From the NCBI RefSeq assembly GCF_038002825.1, contig NZ_JBBODF010000001.1:3162001-3226000 (forward strand): a stretch of 64,000 nucleotides of DNA, in the 5' to 3' direction. This DNA is from Paenibacillus sp. FSL H8-0048. GTDB lineage: Bacteria > Bacillota > Bacilli > Paenibacillales > Paenibacillaceae. Every line of letters begins with the position of its first letter. Position 1 is the stretch's first letter. Positions 8,273 through 16,722 of the stretch are shown here, piece after piece. The position numbers and the translations under genes were made by a program. The notes under the pieces are model-generated. The model was not told where the DNA came from. It saw only the letters and a list, made by a program, of their open reading frames with translations, and searched no databases.

Positions 8273-8701
8273 ATGACCTCTTACCTCATCGACAATACCG
8301 ATTACCGTATCCTCCAGCTCCTTATCGGAGACTCCACCTTAAGCCATAAGGATATCGGGGCGATGGTTCATCTGACCGGCCAGGCTGTAGGCGCACGTAT
8401 CCGCAGAATGCGGGAGCTTGGCATCATTGAAGGCTATACCATCCGGTGGAACCCGCTGCGGATCGGCCAGAGCATTCACGCCTTTATAGCCGTTTTTCTT
8501 AGCAGCAATAATGCTCATCAGCCATTCCAGGCATTTGCGAAGGCCCATGAGAGTGTCATTGAGCTCTACCGCATCAGCGGGGAAGGATGTTACTGGATGC
8601 GGGTGCGCACGGTGGATCAGGAGGCGCTGACCGCTTTTCTGGATGAACTGCTGAAGTACGGCAATTACCGGCTCAGCCTGGACATGGGCCAGATCAAATA
8701 A
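8273..8701 (+). CDS. Lrp/AsnC family transcriptional regulator
   Basis: Small regulator of 142 aa. The N-terminal winged helix-turn-helix (DNTDYRILQLLIGDSTLSHKDIGAMVHLTGQAVGARIRRMRELGIIEGYTIRWNP) is followed by an AsnC/RAM-type alpha-beta ligand domain (AFIAVFLSSNNAHQPFQAFAKAHESVIELYRISGEGCYWMRVRT). Family members sense amino acids or related small molecules as oligomers. Divergent from the MBL hydrolase and 36 bp upstream of the pentapeptide-repeat gene, it may control either. An AAGGAA stretch directly before the ATG is a weak ribosome site. Confidence 0.88.
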   Translation: MTSYLIDNTDYRILQLLIGDSTLSHKDIGAMVHLTGQAVGARIRRMRELGIIEGYTIRWNPLRIGQSIHAFIAVFLSSNNAHQPFQAFAKAHESVIELYRISGEGCYWMRVRTVDQEALTAFLDELLKYGNYRLSLDMGQIK

Positions 8702-8737
8702 GGACAAATAAGGATAGGAACTGCCAAGGAGGCTGAC

Positions 8738-9379
8738 ATGAGTAACAAGATAGAACCACCCAGAATTCCAGATCCCGGGCTGCTTACACCGCAGGACATT
8801 CACACCCTTGCTTCCAAAGACGAATTCAGCCGCTGCCTCATTGAAGGAGCGCTCATTGAATATCAGGAGGCTACCCGGGTAGCCTTTGACAAGACTATTT
8901 TCAAAAACGTCACCATCACGGAATCCTCGCTGCAGCGCATGGAGCTTACCGATGTGGTCTTCGATCATTGCGACCTGTCCAATGTAGATTTCAGCGACGC
9001 CTTCATACACCGGACCGAGTTCAGGGATTGCCGCATGATCGGAACAGACTTCACCAGAGCACGATTTCAAAATGTATCCATCACCGAATGTATCGGGGAA
9101 TTCGCGGTCTTCCGTTTCGCCAACTTCAAAGGGGCTTCCTTCGAGCGCAGCTCGCTGGTCAGCGCGGATTATTACCAGTCCACCCTGAATGGCCTGTATC
9201 TCTCGGAATGCAATCTGGAGCAGGCTACGCTCGCTGGCTGCAAGCTGAAGGGCGTTGACCTGAGCGACTGCGGGTTCACCGGCCTGCTGGTGGATCTTCA
9301 GGATCTGGAGGGCTGCATCATCTCTGCGGAGCAGGCGGCTTCTTTTGCCGGACTACTAGGTCTGGTTATCAAAAATTAA
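8738..9379 (+). CDS. Pentapeptide repeat protein
   Basis: A 213-aa protein whose middle consists of consecutive pentapeptide-like repeats (LTDVVFDHCDLSNVDFSDAFIHRTEFRDCRMIGTDFTRARFQNVSI, then ANFKGASFERSSLVSADYYQSTLNGLYLSECNLEQATLAGCKLKGVDLSDCGF). This predicts a right-handed quadrilateral beta-helix. Some relatives (Qnr, MfpA, AlbG) mimic DNA and protect gyrase, but many have no known role, and nothing here decides. It has a strong AAGGAGG ribosome site 6 nt before the ATG. Its stop codon overlaps that of the convergent sprT-like gene by 4 bp. Confidence 0.87.
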   Translation: MSNKIEPPRIPDPGLLTPQDIHTLASKDEFSRCLIEGALIEYQEATRVAFDKTIFKNVTITESSLQRMELTDVVFDHCDLSNVDFSDAFIHRTEFRDCRMIGTDFTRARFQNVSITECIGEFAVFRFANFKGASFERSSLVSADYYQSTLNGLYLSECNLEQATLAGCKLKGVDLSDCGFTGLLVDLQDLEGCIISAEQAASFAGLLGLVIKN

Positions 9380-9870
9380 GTGGCCGGACCCGCGCCCGCT
9401 TCAAGCGCAATCAGCTTCAGCTTGCCGGAGCATTTACCGCAGCGGTACCGCCCGGGATCGGCCCGGCGCTTACGCAGATACTCGGTGGCACAGGCAATAC
9501 ATACCAGCTTATACCGGTAAGGCTGCGGCTTGCGGGCCTTGGCTCCCGGCAGGGTCTGACAATACCGGCTGCCGCCGACGCGGGCCAGCAGTGTTTTGAA
9601 ATCGGCATCCCGGTGCATGTACCCCCGCTTCGCCAGATGCAGGTGGTAGTGGCAGAGCTCATGCTTGATGATCTTCTCCGTCTCCTCCCGCCCGTACATG
9701 GCCAGCTGCTGGGGGTTAATCTCTATATTATGGCTCTTTGTAAAATATCGTCCGCCGGTTGTTGTAAGTCTGCTGTTAAAGCTCGCCGTATGCCGGAAAG
9801 GCACGCCGAAGCTGCTCAGCGACACCTGCTCGATCCACAGCTGCAGCTCTTCGTTGCTCATACTGGTCAT
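9376..9870 (-). CDS. sprT: SprT-family zinc metalloprotein
   Basis: SprT-like protein of 164 aa. The metal-binding HExxH motif is at residues 70-74 (IIKHELCHYHLHLA). The C-terminal zinc ribbon uses C124, C127, C144 and C147 (CIACATEYLRKRR..YRCGKCSGKL). The family resembles a DNA-damage-linked metalloprotease in eukaryotes (Spartan), while the bacterial role remains poorly defined. The ATG at 9870 follows an AAGGA site. Its closeness to cmpA is similar to what I recall for the Bacillus subtilis ydcK region. Confidence 0.9.
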   Translation of the reverse strand: MTSMSNEELQLWIEQVSLSSFGVPFRHTASFNSRLTTTGGRYFTKSHNIEINPQQLAMYGREETEKIIKHELCHYHLHLAKRGYMHRDADFKTLLARVGGSRYCQTLPGAKARKPQPYRYKLVCIACATEYLRKRRADPGRYRCGKCSGKLKLIALEAGAGPAT

Positions 9871-9981
9871 AGCGTTCCTTCACGGTCCTCTCCTCAAGGA
9901 AATTAGATCTCTACTTGAATTGTAACTTGCCCATGGGCTACACTGTCAAGAAGGAAGACAAGTCCGGAGGGAGAATGAAAG

Positions 9982-10341
9982 ATGCCGAGAATGCGTTATG
10001 TAATTATGCAGCAGGATCAGGAGCTGCTATTCGTGGAGATGCCGGAGGAATATGCTTACCAGCTAAGCGCCCTCAATCTTCGCCTGAACAAAGAAATCGA
10101 CAAGCTGACAGCCGAGAATGTACCCGGACTGCCGCGGGCGGTGGCCGAATGTGAGGCGCTGGAGCTGCTGCGCGAAGAGCATCATCTGGAGTCGGGGCTG
10201 GCGTATATTAACAGGCTGGAGCAGGCCTTTGCCTCCATTAAGGAGGAGCATTACCCGCTGATCTCACTGCTGACCGAAATCCGGGCGCTCCAGGCCCAGC
10301 TTGAACAATGGTATGAAGAGGAAGAAGAACGGGTGCAGTAA
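9982..10341 (+). CDS. Hypothetical protein, helical
   Basis: Unrecognised 119-aa protein beginning MPRMRYVIMQQDQELLFVEMPEEYAYQLS. It is rich in Glu, Leu and Ala, with heptad-like stretches (LEQAFASIKEEHYPLISLLTEIRALQAQLEQWYEEEEERVQ) suggesting a helical or coiled-coil fold. It has no signal peptide, membrane segment or metal motif. A GGAGGG site lies 8 nt before the ATG, which supports real translation. It sits between divergently oriented sprT and the cmpA gene downstream on the same strand. Confidence 0.7.
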   Translation: MPRMRYVIMQQDQELLFVEMPEEYAYQLSALNLRLNKEIDKLTAENVPGLPRAVAECEALELLREEHHLESGLAYINRLEQAFASIKEEHYPLISLLTEIRALQAQLEQWYEEEEERVQ

Positions 10342-10402
10342 TGCCGGTTCCGGGCGGCCTTGTGAAATTCGGCTTGGCTACCTGAAACTAACCGTGCACC
10401 TT

Positions 10403-10430
10403 TGGGCGTATTCCCCCATATGCTATCTAT
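10403..10430 (+). promoter_or_regulatory. Possible sigma-E-like promoter of cmpA
   Basis: GTATT near 10405 and TATACA near 10425, about 15 nt apart, resemble the mother-cell sigma-E pattern (ATATT, then CATACANT). The position 30-40 bp upstream of cmpA is right. The match is partial and the call rests mainly on the known sporulation role of CmpA. Confidence 0.35.
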
Positions 10431-10460
10431 ACACAGGAAGCATGCAGAGGAGGGGTACCC

Positions 10461-10598
10461 TTGCCACAATGGCTTCGCCAACAGCTCATGAAGGCCTATC
10501 TCAAGAAGGACTGCCGTCAGATTAGACTGCTGAATGAATGCTGGTTCTTTTACCGGAATACCGCTGATTCCCACGAGATGATCCAGAAGAACGTATAG
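10461..10598 (+). CDS. cmpA: Cortex morphogenetic protein CmpA
   Basis: Small 45-aa protein starting at a TTG behind a strong GAGGAGGGG site. The sequence MPQWLRQQLMKAYLKKDC..QIRLLNECWFFYRN lines up with B. subtilis CmpA as I remember it (MPNWLKKQMQKAFLEKD..QIKLLNQCWYFYRK). CmpA is a mother-cell sporulation protein that works with the coat factor SpoIVA and the ClpXP protease to couple coat and cortex assembly. The C-terminal extension (TADSHEMIQKNV) is longer than in B. subtilis. A strong terminator follows within 25 bp. Its presence supports a spore-forming host. Confidence 0.9.
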   Translation: MPQWLRQQLMKAYLKKDCRQIRLLNECWFFYRNTADSHEMIQKNV

Positions 10599-10618
10599 CC
10601 GTTATGTAACAAAATAAC

Positions 10619-10655
10619 AAAAAGCCGCGTCCCTTGAGGGGGTCGTGGCTTTTTG
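10619..10655 (+). terminator. Terminator after cmpA
   Basis: AAAAAGCC..TCCC and GGGGG..GGCTTTTT form a GC-rich stem around a TTGA loop, ending in five T. It lies about 20 bp after the cmpA stop. Confidence 0.85.
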
Positions 10656-10691
10656 GCGTGAATCCGTCCAAGTCTGCACTAGGCAGCTGGC

Positions 10692-10862
10692 TTATTTGAA
10701 CATCGGGAATACGTATTTCACCAGGAAAAACAGAACTCCGAAGGTGATAATAATGTAAGCTGCATATTTAATGAACGTGGATGCGACAAGACTGGAATCC
10801 GATTTGCGGTGCACCTCTGTCCGTTCAACCTCAACACTTCTGTCCTTGTAATTCGGCTCCAT
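10692..10862 (-). CDS. Small membrane protein, uncharacterised
   Basis: A 56-aa reading frame starting MEPNYKDRSVEVERTEVHRK and ending in one hydrophobic helix (FIKYAAYIIITFGVLFFLVKYVFPMF). This is a charged cytoplasmic head with a C-terminal anchor. A GAGGAGAG stretch and a second GAGG precede the ATG, so translation is likely. I do not recognise the family. It is convergent with cmpA, sharing the terminator region between them, and is followed upstream by the DinB gene on the same strand. Confidence 0.65.
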   Translation of the reverse strand: MEPNYKDRSVEVERTEVHRKSDSSLVASTFIKYAAYIIITFGVLFFLVKYVFPMFK

Positions 10863-10973
10863 CCTCAATCTCTCCTCTCCGTTGATAGCTGCATGTCTTC
10901 CATTAACCCCGGGATTTGGAGCTGAAACAGAGCCGCCTACGAACAGATCACTTGTAAAATATGGCTGCTGCGC

Positions 10974-11468
10974 TTAATCGAAACGGCGGGTGCCAGGCCA
11001 GGAGCCTTGCAGCTTGCGGACCAGCACAATCTGTCCCGTATGATAGGCATCATGCAGAATCAGACTCATAACCTCTTCGCCCGGCGCATGCCCGGAGCCG
11101 CCCCATTCATAAGCGCCTTCCTCCAGAGCTACAATAATCTCGCGCAGCGAGGCATGAATGGACTTCAGCTTGTCTACTGCCTGCTTCCAGTCCTCTTCCC
11201 CGCTTCCTGTTACAGTGAATGTAGCGTCATTGCTCTCCAGATCAGGCAATTTCTCCATCCCCTTAAGCTTACGCAGCAGACGCTCCTTATAATACGTGAG
11301 ATGGTTGACGTTCTCCCAGATCGAATTGCCCGCAGCTCCCTCCGGCTTCCAGAGCGCCTGCTCACTGTTCACGCCTTCAAGCGCCGCACTCAGCGGCGGC
11401 TGCCAATCCTCTACATCCATCACATAATCCCAGTTCTCGACCAGCACATCGCTAATTTTGTTTTCCAT
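10974..11468 (-). CDS. DinB family protein
   Basis: DinB/YfiT-like four-helix protein of 164 aa. The three predicted metal-binding histidines are H56 (NHLTYYKERLL) and H139/H143 (LILHDAYHTGQIVLVRK), as in the family. Some members are thiol-dependent S-transferases and many are uncharacterised. The start at 11468 (MENKISDVLVENW) has a GGAGGG site 8 nt upstream; the longer frame above it adds an implausible Cys-rich leader and is rejected. No neighbour suggests a substrate. Confidence 0.87.
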   Translation of the reverse strand: MENKISDVLVENWDYVMDVEDWQPPLSAALEGVNSEQALWKPEGAAGNSIWENVNHLTYYKERLLRKLKGMEKLPDLESNDATFTVTGSGEEDWKQAVDKLKSIHASLREIIVALEEGAYEWGGSGHAPGEEVMSLILHDAYHTGQIVLVRKLQGSWPGTRRFD

Positions 11469-11639
11469 TTGTATCCCTCCTGTAATTATAGGTACACAAG
11501 CTTTGGTAACGACTAAATAAACCGAATAACAGTTACACAAGCAATGTAACATAATCGGCGGAGCGTATCAAGTAACTAGCATAACCCGATTTTAACTGTT
11601 ACAATCAAGGGAAAGATCATGCGAAGGGACAGATGAAGC

Positions 11640-12212
11640 TTGCTATGGGTAGATTTCATGAACAGCTATTGGCGGAATTGGCGGACTAGTGATCGTAGCA
11701 CAGACCAGGACCGGCTGGAAGATCCCAAATGGCTGGCAAAATGGCTGGAGGAGCATAAGCTGCCGGCGGCGTCCCCTCCCCGGCCGGAGGAGCTGGAGCA
11801 ACTGAAAGGCCTACGCGGCTTGTTATGGGACGAGCTGCAGCGTCTGGTCGCGGGAGAGTCTCCGTCTACAGCGCTGCTTGTGCAGTTAAATACGTACATG
11901 AGCGACGGGCCCGTTGTACGGCAGGTGGTCTGGACGGCAGCAGATGAAGCCGGGATCTCCCTCCAGCCGCAGCGTGCGGACTGGGGGCAGATTATGGCGG
12001 AGATCGCTGCCTCTTTTGCAGCCGCGCTGCTGGAGAAGGAGCCCTCTCGCTTCCGTATTTGCGGGAATCCCGACTGTCTCTGGGTCTATTACGACGATAC
12101 CCGCAACCGCTCCAAGCGTTACTGCGACGACAAGCTGTGCGGGAATCTGATGAAGGTAAGGCGGTTCCGGGCACGCAAAAAGGCAGCGGAGGGTGAGCCT
12201 ACGAAGGAGTAA
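11640..12212 (+). CDS. ABATE/CGNR zinc-finger domain protein
   Basis: Putative stress-linked regulator of 190 aa. The N-terminal LWVDFMNSYWRN matches the LxLDFxNT start of the ABATE domain. The C-terminal CGNR zinc finger is complete: C141, C146, C162 and C167 in RICGNPDCLWVYYDDTRNRSKRYCDDKLCGNLMKVRRFRARK. The TTG at 11640 is the most upstream start after an in-frame stop and keeps the whole ABATE motif; AAGGGA lies about 10 nt upstream. The finger suggests DNA binding, but the role of the family is not established. Confidence 0.87.
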   Translation: MLWVDFMNSYWRNWRTSDRSTDQDRLEDPKWLAKWLEEHKLPAASPPRPEELEQLKGLRGLLWDELQRLVAGESPSTALLVQLNTYMSDGPVVRQVVWTAADEAGISLQPQRADWGQIMAEIAASFAAALLEKEPSRFRICGNPDCLWVYYDDTRNRSKRYCDDKLCGNLMKVRRFRARKKAAEGEPTKE

Positions 12213-12401
12213 GCGTGTTACCGGAGACGGCGGATGAATCATCGACAGCGTAAGCAGGTTACCAGGTGAGACCAATTTGACTATACGGCGTTCCGCTGGG
12301 TCAGCGGGGTCAGCCAGGTGTCGGGTGAAGCGGCTAGGCTGTGAGCAGGCGGGCGTAGAGGCTGCGGCAGATCGGAACGTTAACAGACTTAGGGGCCCAG
12401 C

Positions 12402-13535
12402 CTACACGGCGCTGCGCTCCATCAGCGGGGTCAGGGTCTTGTTTTTGCCGGAATGCTTGGCGGTATAGAGCAGATGATCCACTTCCTCGAACAGCTTCTC
12501 TTTGGATATGCCTTCGGCATAGCTTTGCAGCCCGATGCTGACAGTAACCGCCCGCTGCTCCATCTCCTCATGGGACGTATGCGACAGCTCCTGGCGGACT
12601 TGTTCAATCAGCGCATAAGCTTCCTCGAAGCTTTTCTCAAACAGCAGGATCGCGAACTCCTCCCCGCCATAGCGGGCTGCAATATCTGCGGGCGAGATGT
12701 GGTCCTTAATGATCTGGGCGACCCGCGCCAGCACCATATCTCCGGTACGGTGTCCATACTTATCGTTAATTTGCTTGAAATTATCGATATCCACCAGCGC
12801 AAGATGGAACGGGGCACCCTGGCTGCCGTATTCCAGCGCTTTTTCATAGAATTCGTGAAAAGAAATATGGTTATACAGTCCTGTCAGTGCATCAGTGGTA
12901 GATAGCTTGCGGATCACCGCATTCTCAATCATCAGGTCCTGCTTCGCCGTCAGAGTAGCCTCCAGATCGCTTGCCAGCTCACGCCCGTTAATGATGATAA
13001 TCCCCGCAACCAGCGTGCCGACCAACAGGAAGAGCGGGATCGCAATCAGGTCAAAATCCGTCAGATAATACTTGAACCAGTAATCCCAGCGGTACAGAAT
13101 GAAGAACGCAGCTGCCTGGAGGGCAGACGTAAACAAGGTCAGATCCAGCCGGAAAAAGATTGCCGACGCCATAATCGGCAGCAGCATCAACGCCCCGATA
13201 ATCCGGATGTCCATATTCAGGTGAATAATCATCATCGCAATAATCGTCCCCGCCACAAACAGCAGCACGAAGGAATACTTCGGTGCCGCAACATCCACCA
13301 GTTGCGTCAACGCGACCACCGCACTCATCAGCAGCGTCGGATACAGCAGCACATCATAGTAGAACTCATGCGCCCCCATGGGATACGGCAAACATACAAA
13401 AGACCCCAGCTGGGCCAGGAAATGCAGAGCAATCACCAGCCAATACGTATACAGAAACCGCTTGACCCACTTCGCCTGCCGGTGCGCCGAAGTCTCCGAA
13501 GGGCCCATGAAATCTCTTAATCTCAACGCTCTCAC
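12402..13535 (-). CDS. Membrane-bound diguanylate cyclase (GGDEF)
   Basis: Predicted to make cyclic di-GMP from two GTP. About six hydrophobic helices fill residues 27-185 as a membrane sensor. The GGDEF domain follows, with LSTTDALTGLYNHISF (about 211-226), VDIDNFKQINDKYGHRTGD (about 248-266) and the active loop GGEEF at 290-294. No RxxD inhibitory site is visible (SPAD precedes the loop), so product feedback may be absent. The GTG at 13535 is preferred because of a GGGGGG site 6 nt upstream. No EAL domain is present. The gene is monocistronic by position. Confidence 0.92.
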   Translation of the reverse strand: MRALRLRDFMGPSETSAHRQAKWVKRFLYTYWLVIALHFLAQLGSFVCLPYPMGAHEFYYDVLLYPTLLMSAVVALTQLVDVAAPKYSFVLLFVAGTIIAMMIIHLNMDIRIIGALMLLPIMASAIFFRLDLTLFTSALQAAAFFILYRWDYWFKYYLTDFDLIAIPLFLLVGTLVAGIIIINGRELASDLEATLTAKQDLMIENAVIRKLSTTDALTGLYNHISFHEFYEKALEYGSQGAPFHLALVDIDNFKQINDKYGHRTGDMVLARVAQIIKDHISPADIAARYGGEEFAILLFEKSFEEAYALIEQVRQELSHTSHEEMEQRAVTVSIGLQSYAEGISKEKLFEEVDHLLYTAKHSGKNKTLTPLMERSAV

Positions 13536-13743
13536 CTGTTGCCCCCCGATTAAATTCACACATAGGATGTACACATTGCTCCTATTCTAACATGCCAGAG
13601 TGCGGGTCGGATACTCACTTGTGGGATATGTACGGGGGGTGGGGAGAGGCTTAGTAGGATTGGTGAAGTATCGGGGGCCAAAGGACGTGTGGGTTGGGAG
13701 TTTGTGGGCAGGTGTTGGTATGAGGGCGATTGTTCTTTGTGTG

Positions 13744-14318
13744 ATTTCAATCCATGCTCGTACATAAGGAGGGGCCAGACCATACCTGTGATAGTGCCGA
13801 TCGCGAAGCCAGGCTTCATCCGATTTCAATCCACGCTCCCATATAGAGTGCGACCTGCAACAAGCAACCCACGTACACCTCACGGACTATTTCAATTCAC
13901 GCACTCATATAAAATGCGACGAAATTTCTCCGGTAGCCTTCCCCACCTACCCGGCATTTCAATCCACGCACTCGTATAGAGCGCGACCGGACCACAATGT
14001 TTCGCTGCTCTTTTTGACGATATTTCAATCCACGCACTCACGTGGAGTGCGACCTTAATTACATTGTTATATGATTTAATTAATCATCATTTCAATCCAC
14101 GCACTCACGTGGAGTGCGACCATCTCTTATCTCTCCTCTTGATTAGTAGTTGTGATTTCAATCCACGCACTCACGTGGAGTGCGACCATCTCTTATCTCT
14201 CCTCTTGATTAGTAGTTGTGATTTCAATCCACGCACTCACGTGGAGTGCGACCTGGAGTGGTCCATGACTCTATTATTGATGCGGGATTTCAATCCACGC
14301 ACTCACGTGGAGTGCGAC
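13744..14318 (-). CRISPR. CRISPR array 1 (type I-C-like), 9 repeats
   Basis: Repeats start at 13744 (very degenerate), 13823, 13889, 13956, 14022, 14089, 14155, 14221 and 14287, each 32 bp, with 34-35 bp spacers. In the transcribed leftward sense a repeat begins GTCGCACTCCACGTGAGTGC and ends GTGGATTGAAAT, the type I-C pattern. Decay increases away from the leader: 13744, 13823, 13889 and 13956 all carry changes, while the last five repeats are identical. Spacers 14121-14154 and 14187-14220 are identical, a repeat-spacer duplication. No cas gene is nearby. Confidence 0.96.
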
Positions 14319-14545
14319 AGCGGAAAACAGCGTAACCTACGCTTTTCCCTCATTAATTCACTACTAATCCCCTAACTCTATTTCCGAAGAAGTATGTTAA
14401 TACTCTTGACTTTTCAAGAACACTCCTATATTTATAGAGTTTCGACAAATTCTGAGGTGCGAAACCCCCGGGGATTTCATGGGAGCTTGGCATTCGCACC
14501 GGCTCTCTTTTCTATTTTAATCCATCTCCATTATCCTGCCTAACT
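14319..14545 (-). promoter_or_regulatory. Leader of CRISPR array 1
   Basis: Homologous to the leaders at 20429 and 27541. Reading leftward it has an inverted-repeat block (GGTGCGAA..TTCGCACC, 14456-14500), a promoter TTGAAA (14412-14417) with 17-bp spacing to TACTTC (14389-14394), and a hairpin next to the first repeat (GGAAAA.GCGTA/TACGC..TTTTCC, 14321-14348). The -35 lies inside the inverted repeat CTTGA/TCAAG. Downstream to 14679 nothing else is recognised. Confidence 0.85.
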
Positions 14546-14679
14546 ATAAATCTCTCAATACTGTAGTTTTTTTGTTGCGTATGCGGCGTTTCATATGTAC
14601 CAGGCCATTCGCTATACTGGATATATCGGTAAAGGTCACCATTAACCTGTATAACTGAAGAGGAAGGGAAGCAGACGCA

Positions 14680-15456
14680 ATGAAGACATTTATAATCACT
14701 TCCATTGGTGCTATTGCACTTTTGACTTTGCTAACGGGATGCAATGATACCTCTAACCAGCAGATTGTAGAATCCCAAGCAGTAACGACGCTTACCTCAA
14801 TCCCAACGACTACACCAACTCCATCCCTTGCACCAGTTCCAGCTCTTACTCCGACTCCTTCCCACACGCCAGCATCTAAGGAAGAGAGCATGCAAGCATT
14901 GATTCCAGCGGGGTGGCACATTCTTGAGCCTTTCCAGGGGGGGAGAGCAATTGCTGAAGGAGATCTGAATAAAGATGGAATCGCAGATGTTGCGGCAGTC
15001 ATAGAGAAGAATACAGGTAAGGACGAAGCATCTCCGCGCTCCCTGCTTATCGCCTTTGGCGGCAACAATAACACGTATACCCTGTCCATCATCGCCGATC
15101 ATGTTATTTTGCAAGCGGATGAGGGCGGTGTGTGGGGCGATCCTTTTGAAAACATCATAATTGATCGGGGGGCTGTGCTAGTCAGCGATTACGGGGGAAG
15201 CAACTGGCGATGGTATAACAAATACCGGTTCCGGTATCAAGATCAAGATTGGTATCTGATTGGCTCCACGAGCGGAACCTATTTCACAGGTGCTGTAACC
15301 ATGGAGCAGGCGGATGAGGATGATATTAATTATTTGACCGGGCAATTTATTAAGCGGAAAACAGACGAACAAGGACAAACCACCACGACCAAAGGCAATC
15401 AGGGCAAAAAGAAATTAATCAAGCTCAAGGAGTTCAACTCAGAAGATGTGCAATAA
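14680..15456 (+). CDS. Secreted lipoprotein, uncharacterised
   Basis: A 258-aa exported protein. The signal peptide ends in a lipobox (LLTGC, Cys21), so it should be anchored to the outer face of the membrane. A Thr/Pro-rich linker follows (residues about 45-65, TPTPSLAPVPALTPTPSHTPA). The folded part begins with GDLNKDGIADVAAVIEKN, a DxNxDG calcium-binding loop like those in FG-GAP/VCBS and dockerin-like repeats. The tail is Lys/Gln-rich. It lies just beyond the leader of CRISPR array 1 and has no operon partner. Function unknown. Confidence 0.8.
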   Translation: MKTFIITSIGAIALLTLLTGCNDTSNQQIVESQAVTTLTSIPTTTPTPSLAPVPALTPTPSHTPASKEESMQALIPAGWHILEPFQGGRAIAEGDLNKDGIADVAAVIEKNTGKDEASPRSLLIAFGGNNNTYTLSIIADHVILQADEGGVWGDPFENIIIDRGAVLVSDYGGSNWRWYNKYRFRYQDQDWYLIGSTSGTYFTGAVTMEQADEDDINYLTGQFIKRKTDEQGQTTTTKGNQGKKKLIKLKEFNSEDVQ

Positions 15457-15517
15457 TTCAGCGGCCCGGAACCGAATGAAGATTTAATGGGGGTGAATTG
15501 TTTTTACATATTTGAAT

Positions 15518-15826
15518 TTATGGGGTAATAATCAGTTCTCTTATTTGAATTAAAACGTTAGGTGAGGATTCTTGCGGGTGCATAATAATTGCTACCAGCA
15601 CGGTTATTAAAATTACTGTAATCCAATAAAAGCTTTTATATACTTTTGACTTTATCTTTCGAGTGATGAATACAAAAATCAATAAAATAACAAGATTAAA
15701 AAACAGTGTTATAGGAATACTCAATATTCTTCCAAGACCCGTATAAGGAAAATATTCGATTAATAAAAATATGGCTAGTATACTTGGGATCATGGCTAGA
15801 AGAATAGTTTTTACTGTCTTTTCCAT
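15518..15826 (-). CDS. Small three-helix membrane protein
   Basis: Uncharacterised 102-aa protein with about three hydrophobic helices (residues 7-25, 32-54 and 68-86) and a basic loop RKIKSKVYKSF between the second and third. It has no recognisable domain. The AT-rich codon use is like the rest of this accessory stretch. It lies between a lipoprotein gene and a GNAT fragment. Confidence 0.6.
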   Translation of the reverse strand: MEKTVKTILLAMIPSILAIFLLIEYFPYTGLGRILSIPITLFFNLVILLIFVFITRKIKSKVYKSFYWITVILITVLVAIIMHPQESSPNVLIQIRELIITP

Positions 15827-15840
15827 GCTGATCTCCTATT

Positions 15841-16130
15841 CTAAGTTTCAGTACTGATAAGTCTTTCCCAGTTAATCATTCCGTTCTCTACTCCGGTTCG
15901 TGTAAAATTCAACTTCTCCAGAACTCTGATAGACGGAATATTATCGATAAGGCACTCGGCCACAATTTTTTGGACTTTTTTTGATGATAATGCCCATTCT
16001 ATAATAGCTCCTACCGACTCAGTGGCTAACCCCTTATTATGCATCTCAGGAATAAGGCCAAATCCCACTTCTATAATGAGTCTTCACCGTAGGACAATCC
16101 CCCTTGAAGGAAAGAAGTCATTGTAAACTA
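15841..16130 (-). pseudogene. GNAT acetyltransferase fragment (RimJ/RimL-like), frameshifted
   Basis: Only the C-terminal part of a GNAT N-acetyltransferase remains. EVGFGLIPEMHNKGLATESVGAIIEWALSSKKVQKIVAECLIDNIPSIRVLEKLNFTRTG contains the acetyl-CoA loop equivalent (NKGLATE) and the SIRVLEKLNF motif. Upstream, the expected strand FKGDCPTVKT is found in a different frame and is preceded by a stop, and the first 60 or more residues are missing. An ATG-like start at 16068 would give 75 aa, too short to be active. Confidence 0.75.
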
Positions 16131-16170
16131 ACATCCCCATTAGCAAGCTAACAGAAAGGTAAACATGAAT

Positions 16171-16650
16171 TTATTTTACACAGATGACTCGTCCGTTTGT
16201 CATTTGAATTAATTCTACAGGTGTTAATTGAAACACCGCTCTTGGATGTCCGGCAGCAGCCCATATCTCTCTGTATTGTAACAAGTCTTCATCAATAAAC
16301 GTGAGGATCGACTCTTTATGTCCTAAAGGCGGTACGCCTCCAATCACAAATCCTGTGTGTTCACGTACAAAATCAGCGTCAGCTTTTCCCAATTTGTCAT
16401 TCAGATGGCTGGTAATTTGTTTTTCGTTAATCCGGTTGACTCCGCTTGCTATAACCAATAAGGGTTTATCTTCATTGTTGAGCCGAAAGATAATGGACTT
16501 CGCTATATGTGCAACCTCGCAGCCTATCGCATCGGCAGCTTCCTGTGCAGTTCGTGTACTGTCAGGCAGTTCTACAACTTGATTTGTATATCCCAGCTCC
16601 AATAGTTTGTTTTGAACCTGCTGGGCACTATCTTTAAGTTGACTTGTCAA
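16171..16650 (-). CDS. YbaK/EbsC-type aminoacyl-tRNA deacylase
   Basis: YbaK/ProX-fold protein of 159 aa, full length for the family. Recognisable features are the N-terminal TSQLKDSAQQVQNKLLELGYTNQVVELP, the conserved EVAHIAKSIIFRL and the glycine loop FVIGGVPPLGHKESILTFID. Relatives hydrolyse mischarged Cys-tRNA(Pro) or Ala-tRNA(Pro) in trans. The exact tRNA substrate cannot be read from sequence. It stands alone on the minus strand. Confidence 0.88.
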   Translation of the reverse strand: MTSQLKDSAQQVQNKLLELGYTNQVVELPDSTRTAQEAADAIGCEVAHIAKSIIFRLNNEDKPLLVIASGVNRINEKQITSHLNDKLGKADADFVREHTGFVIGGVPPLGHKESILTFIDEDLLQYREIWAAAGHPRAVFQLTPVELIQMTNGRVICVK

Positions 16651-16722
16651 CGTGTATTCCTCCTTAATTGCCTGTGAATTTTATAGCCTGGCCTTCTTGT
16701 AAATATCTTAACTGGAACTTCA

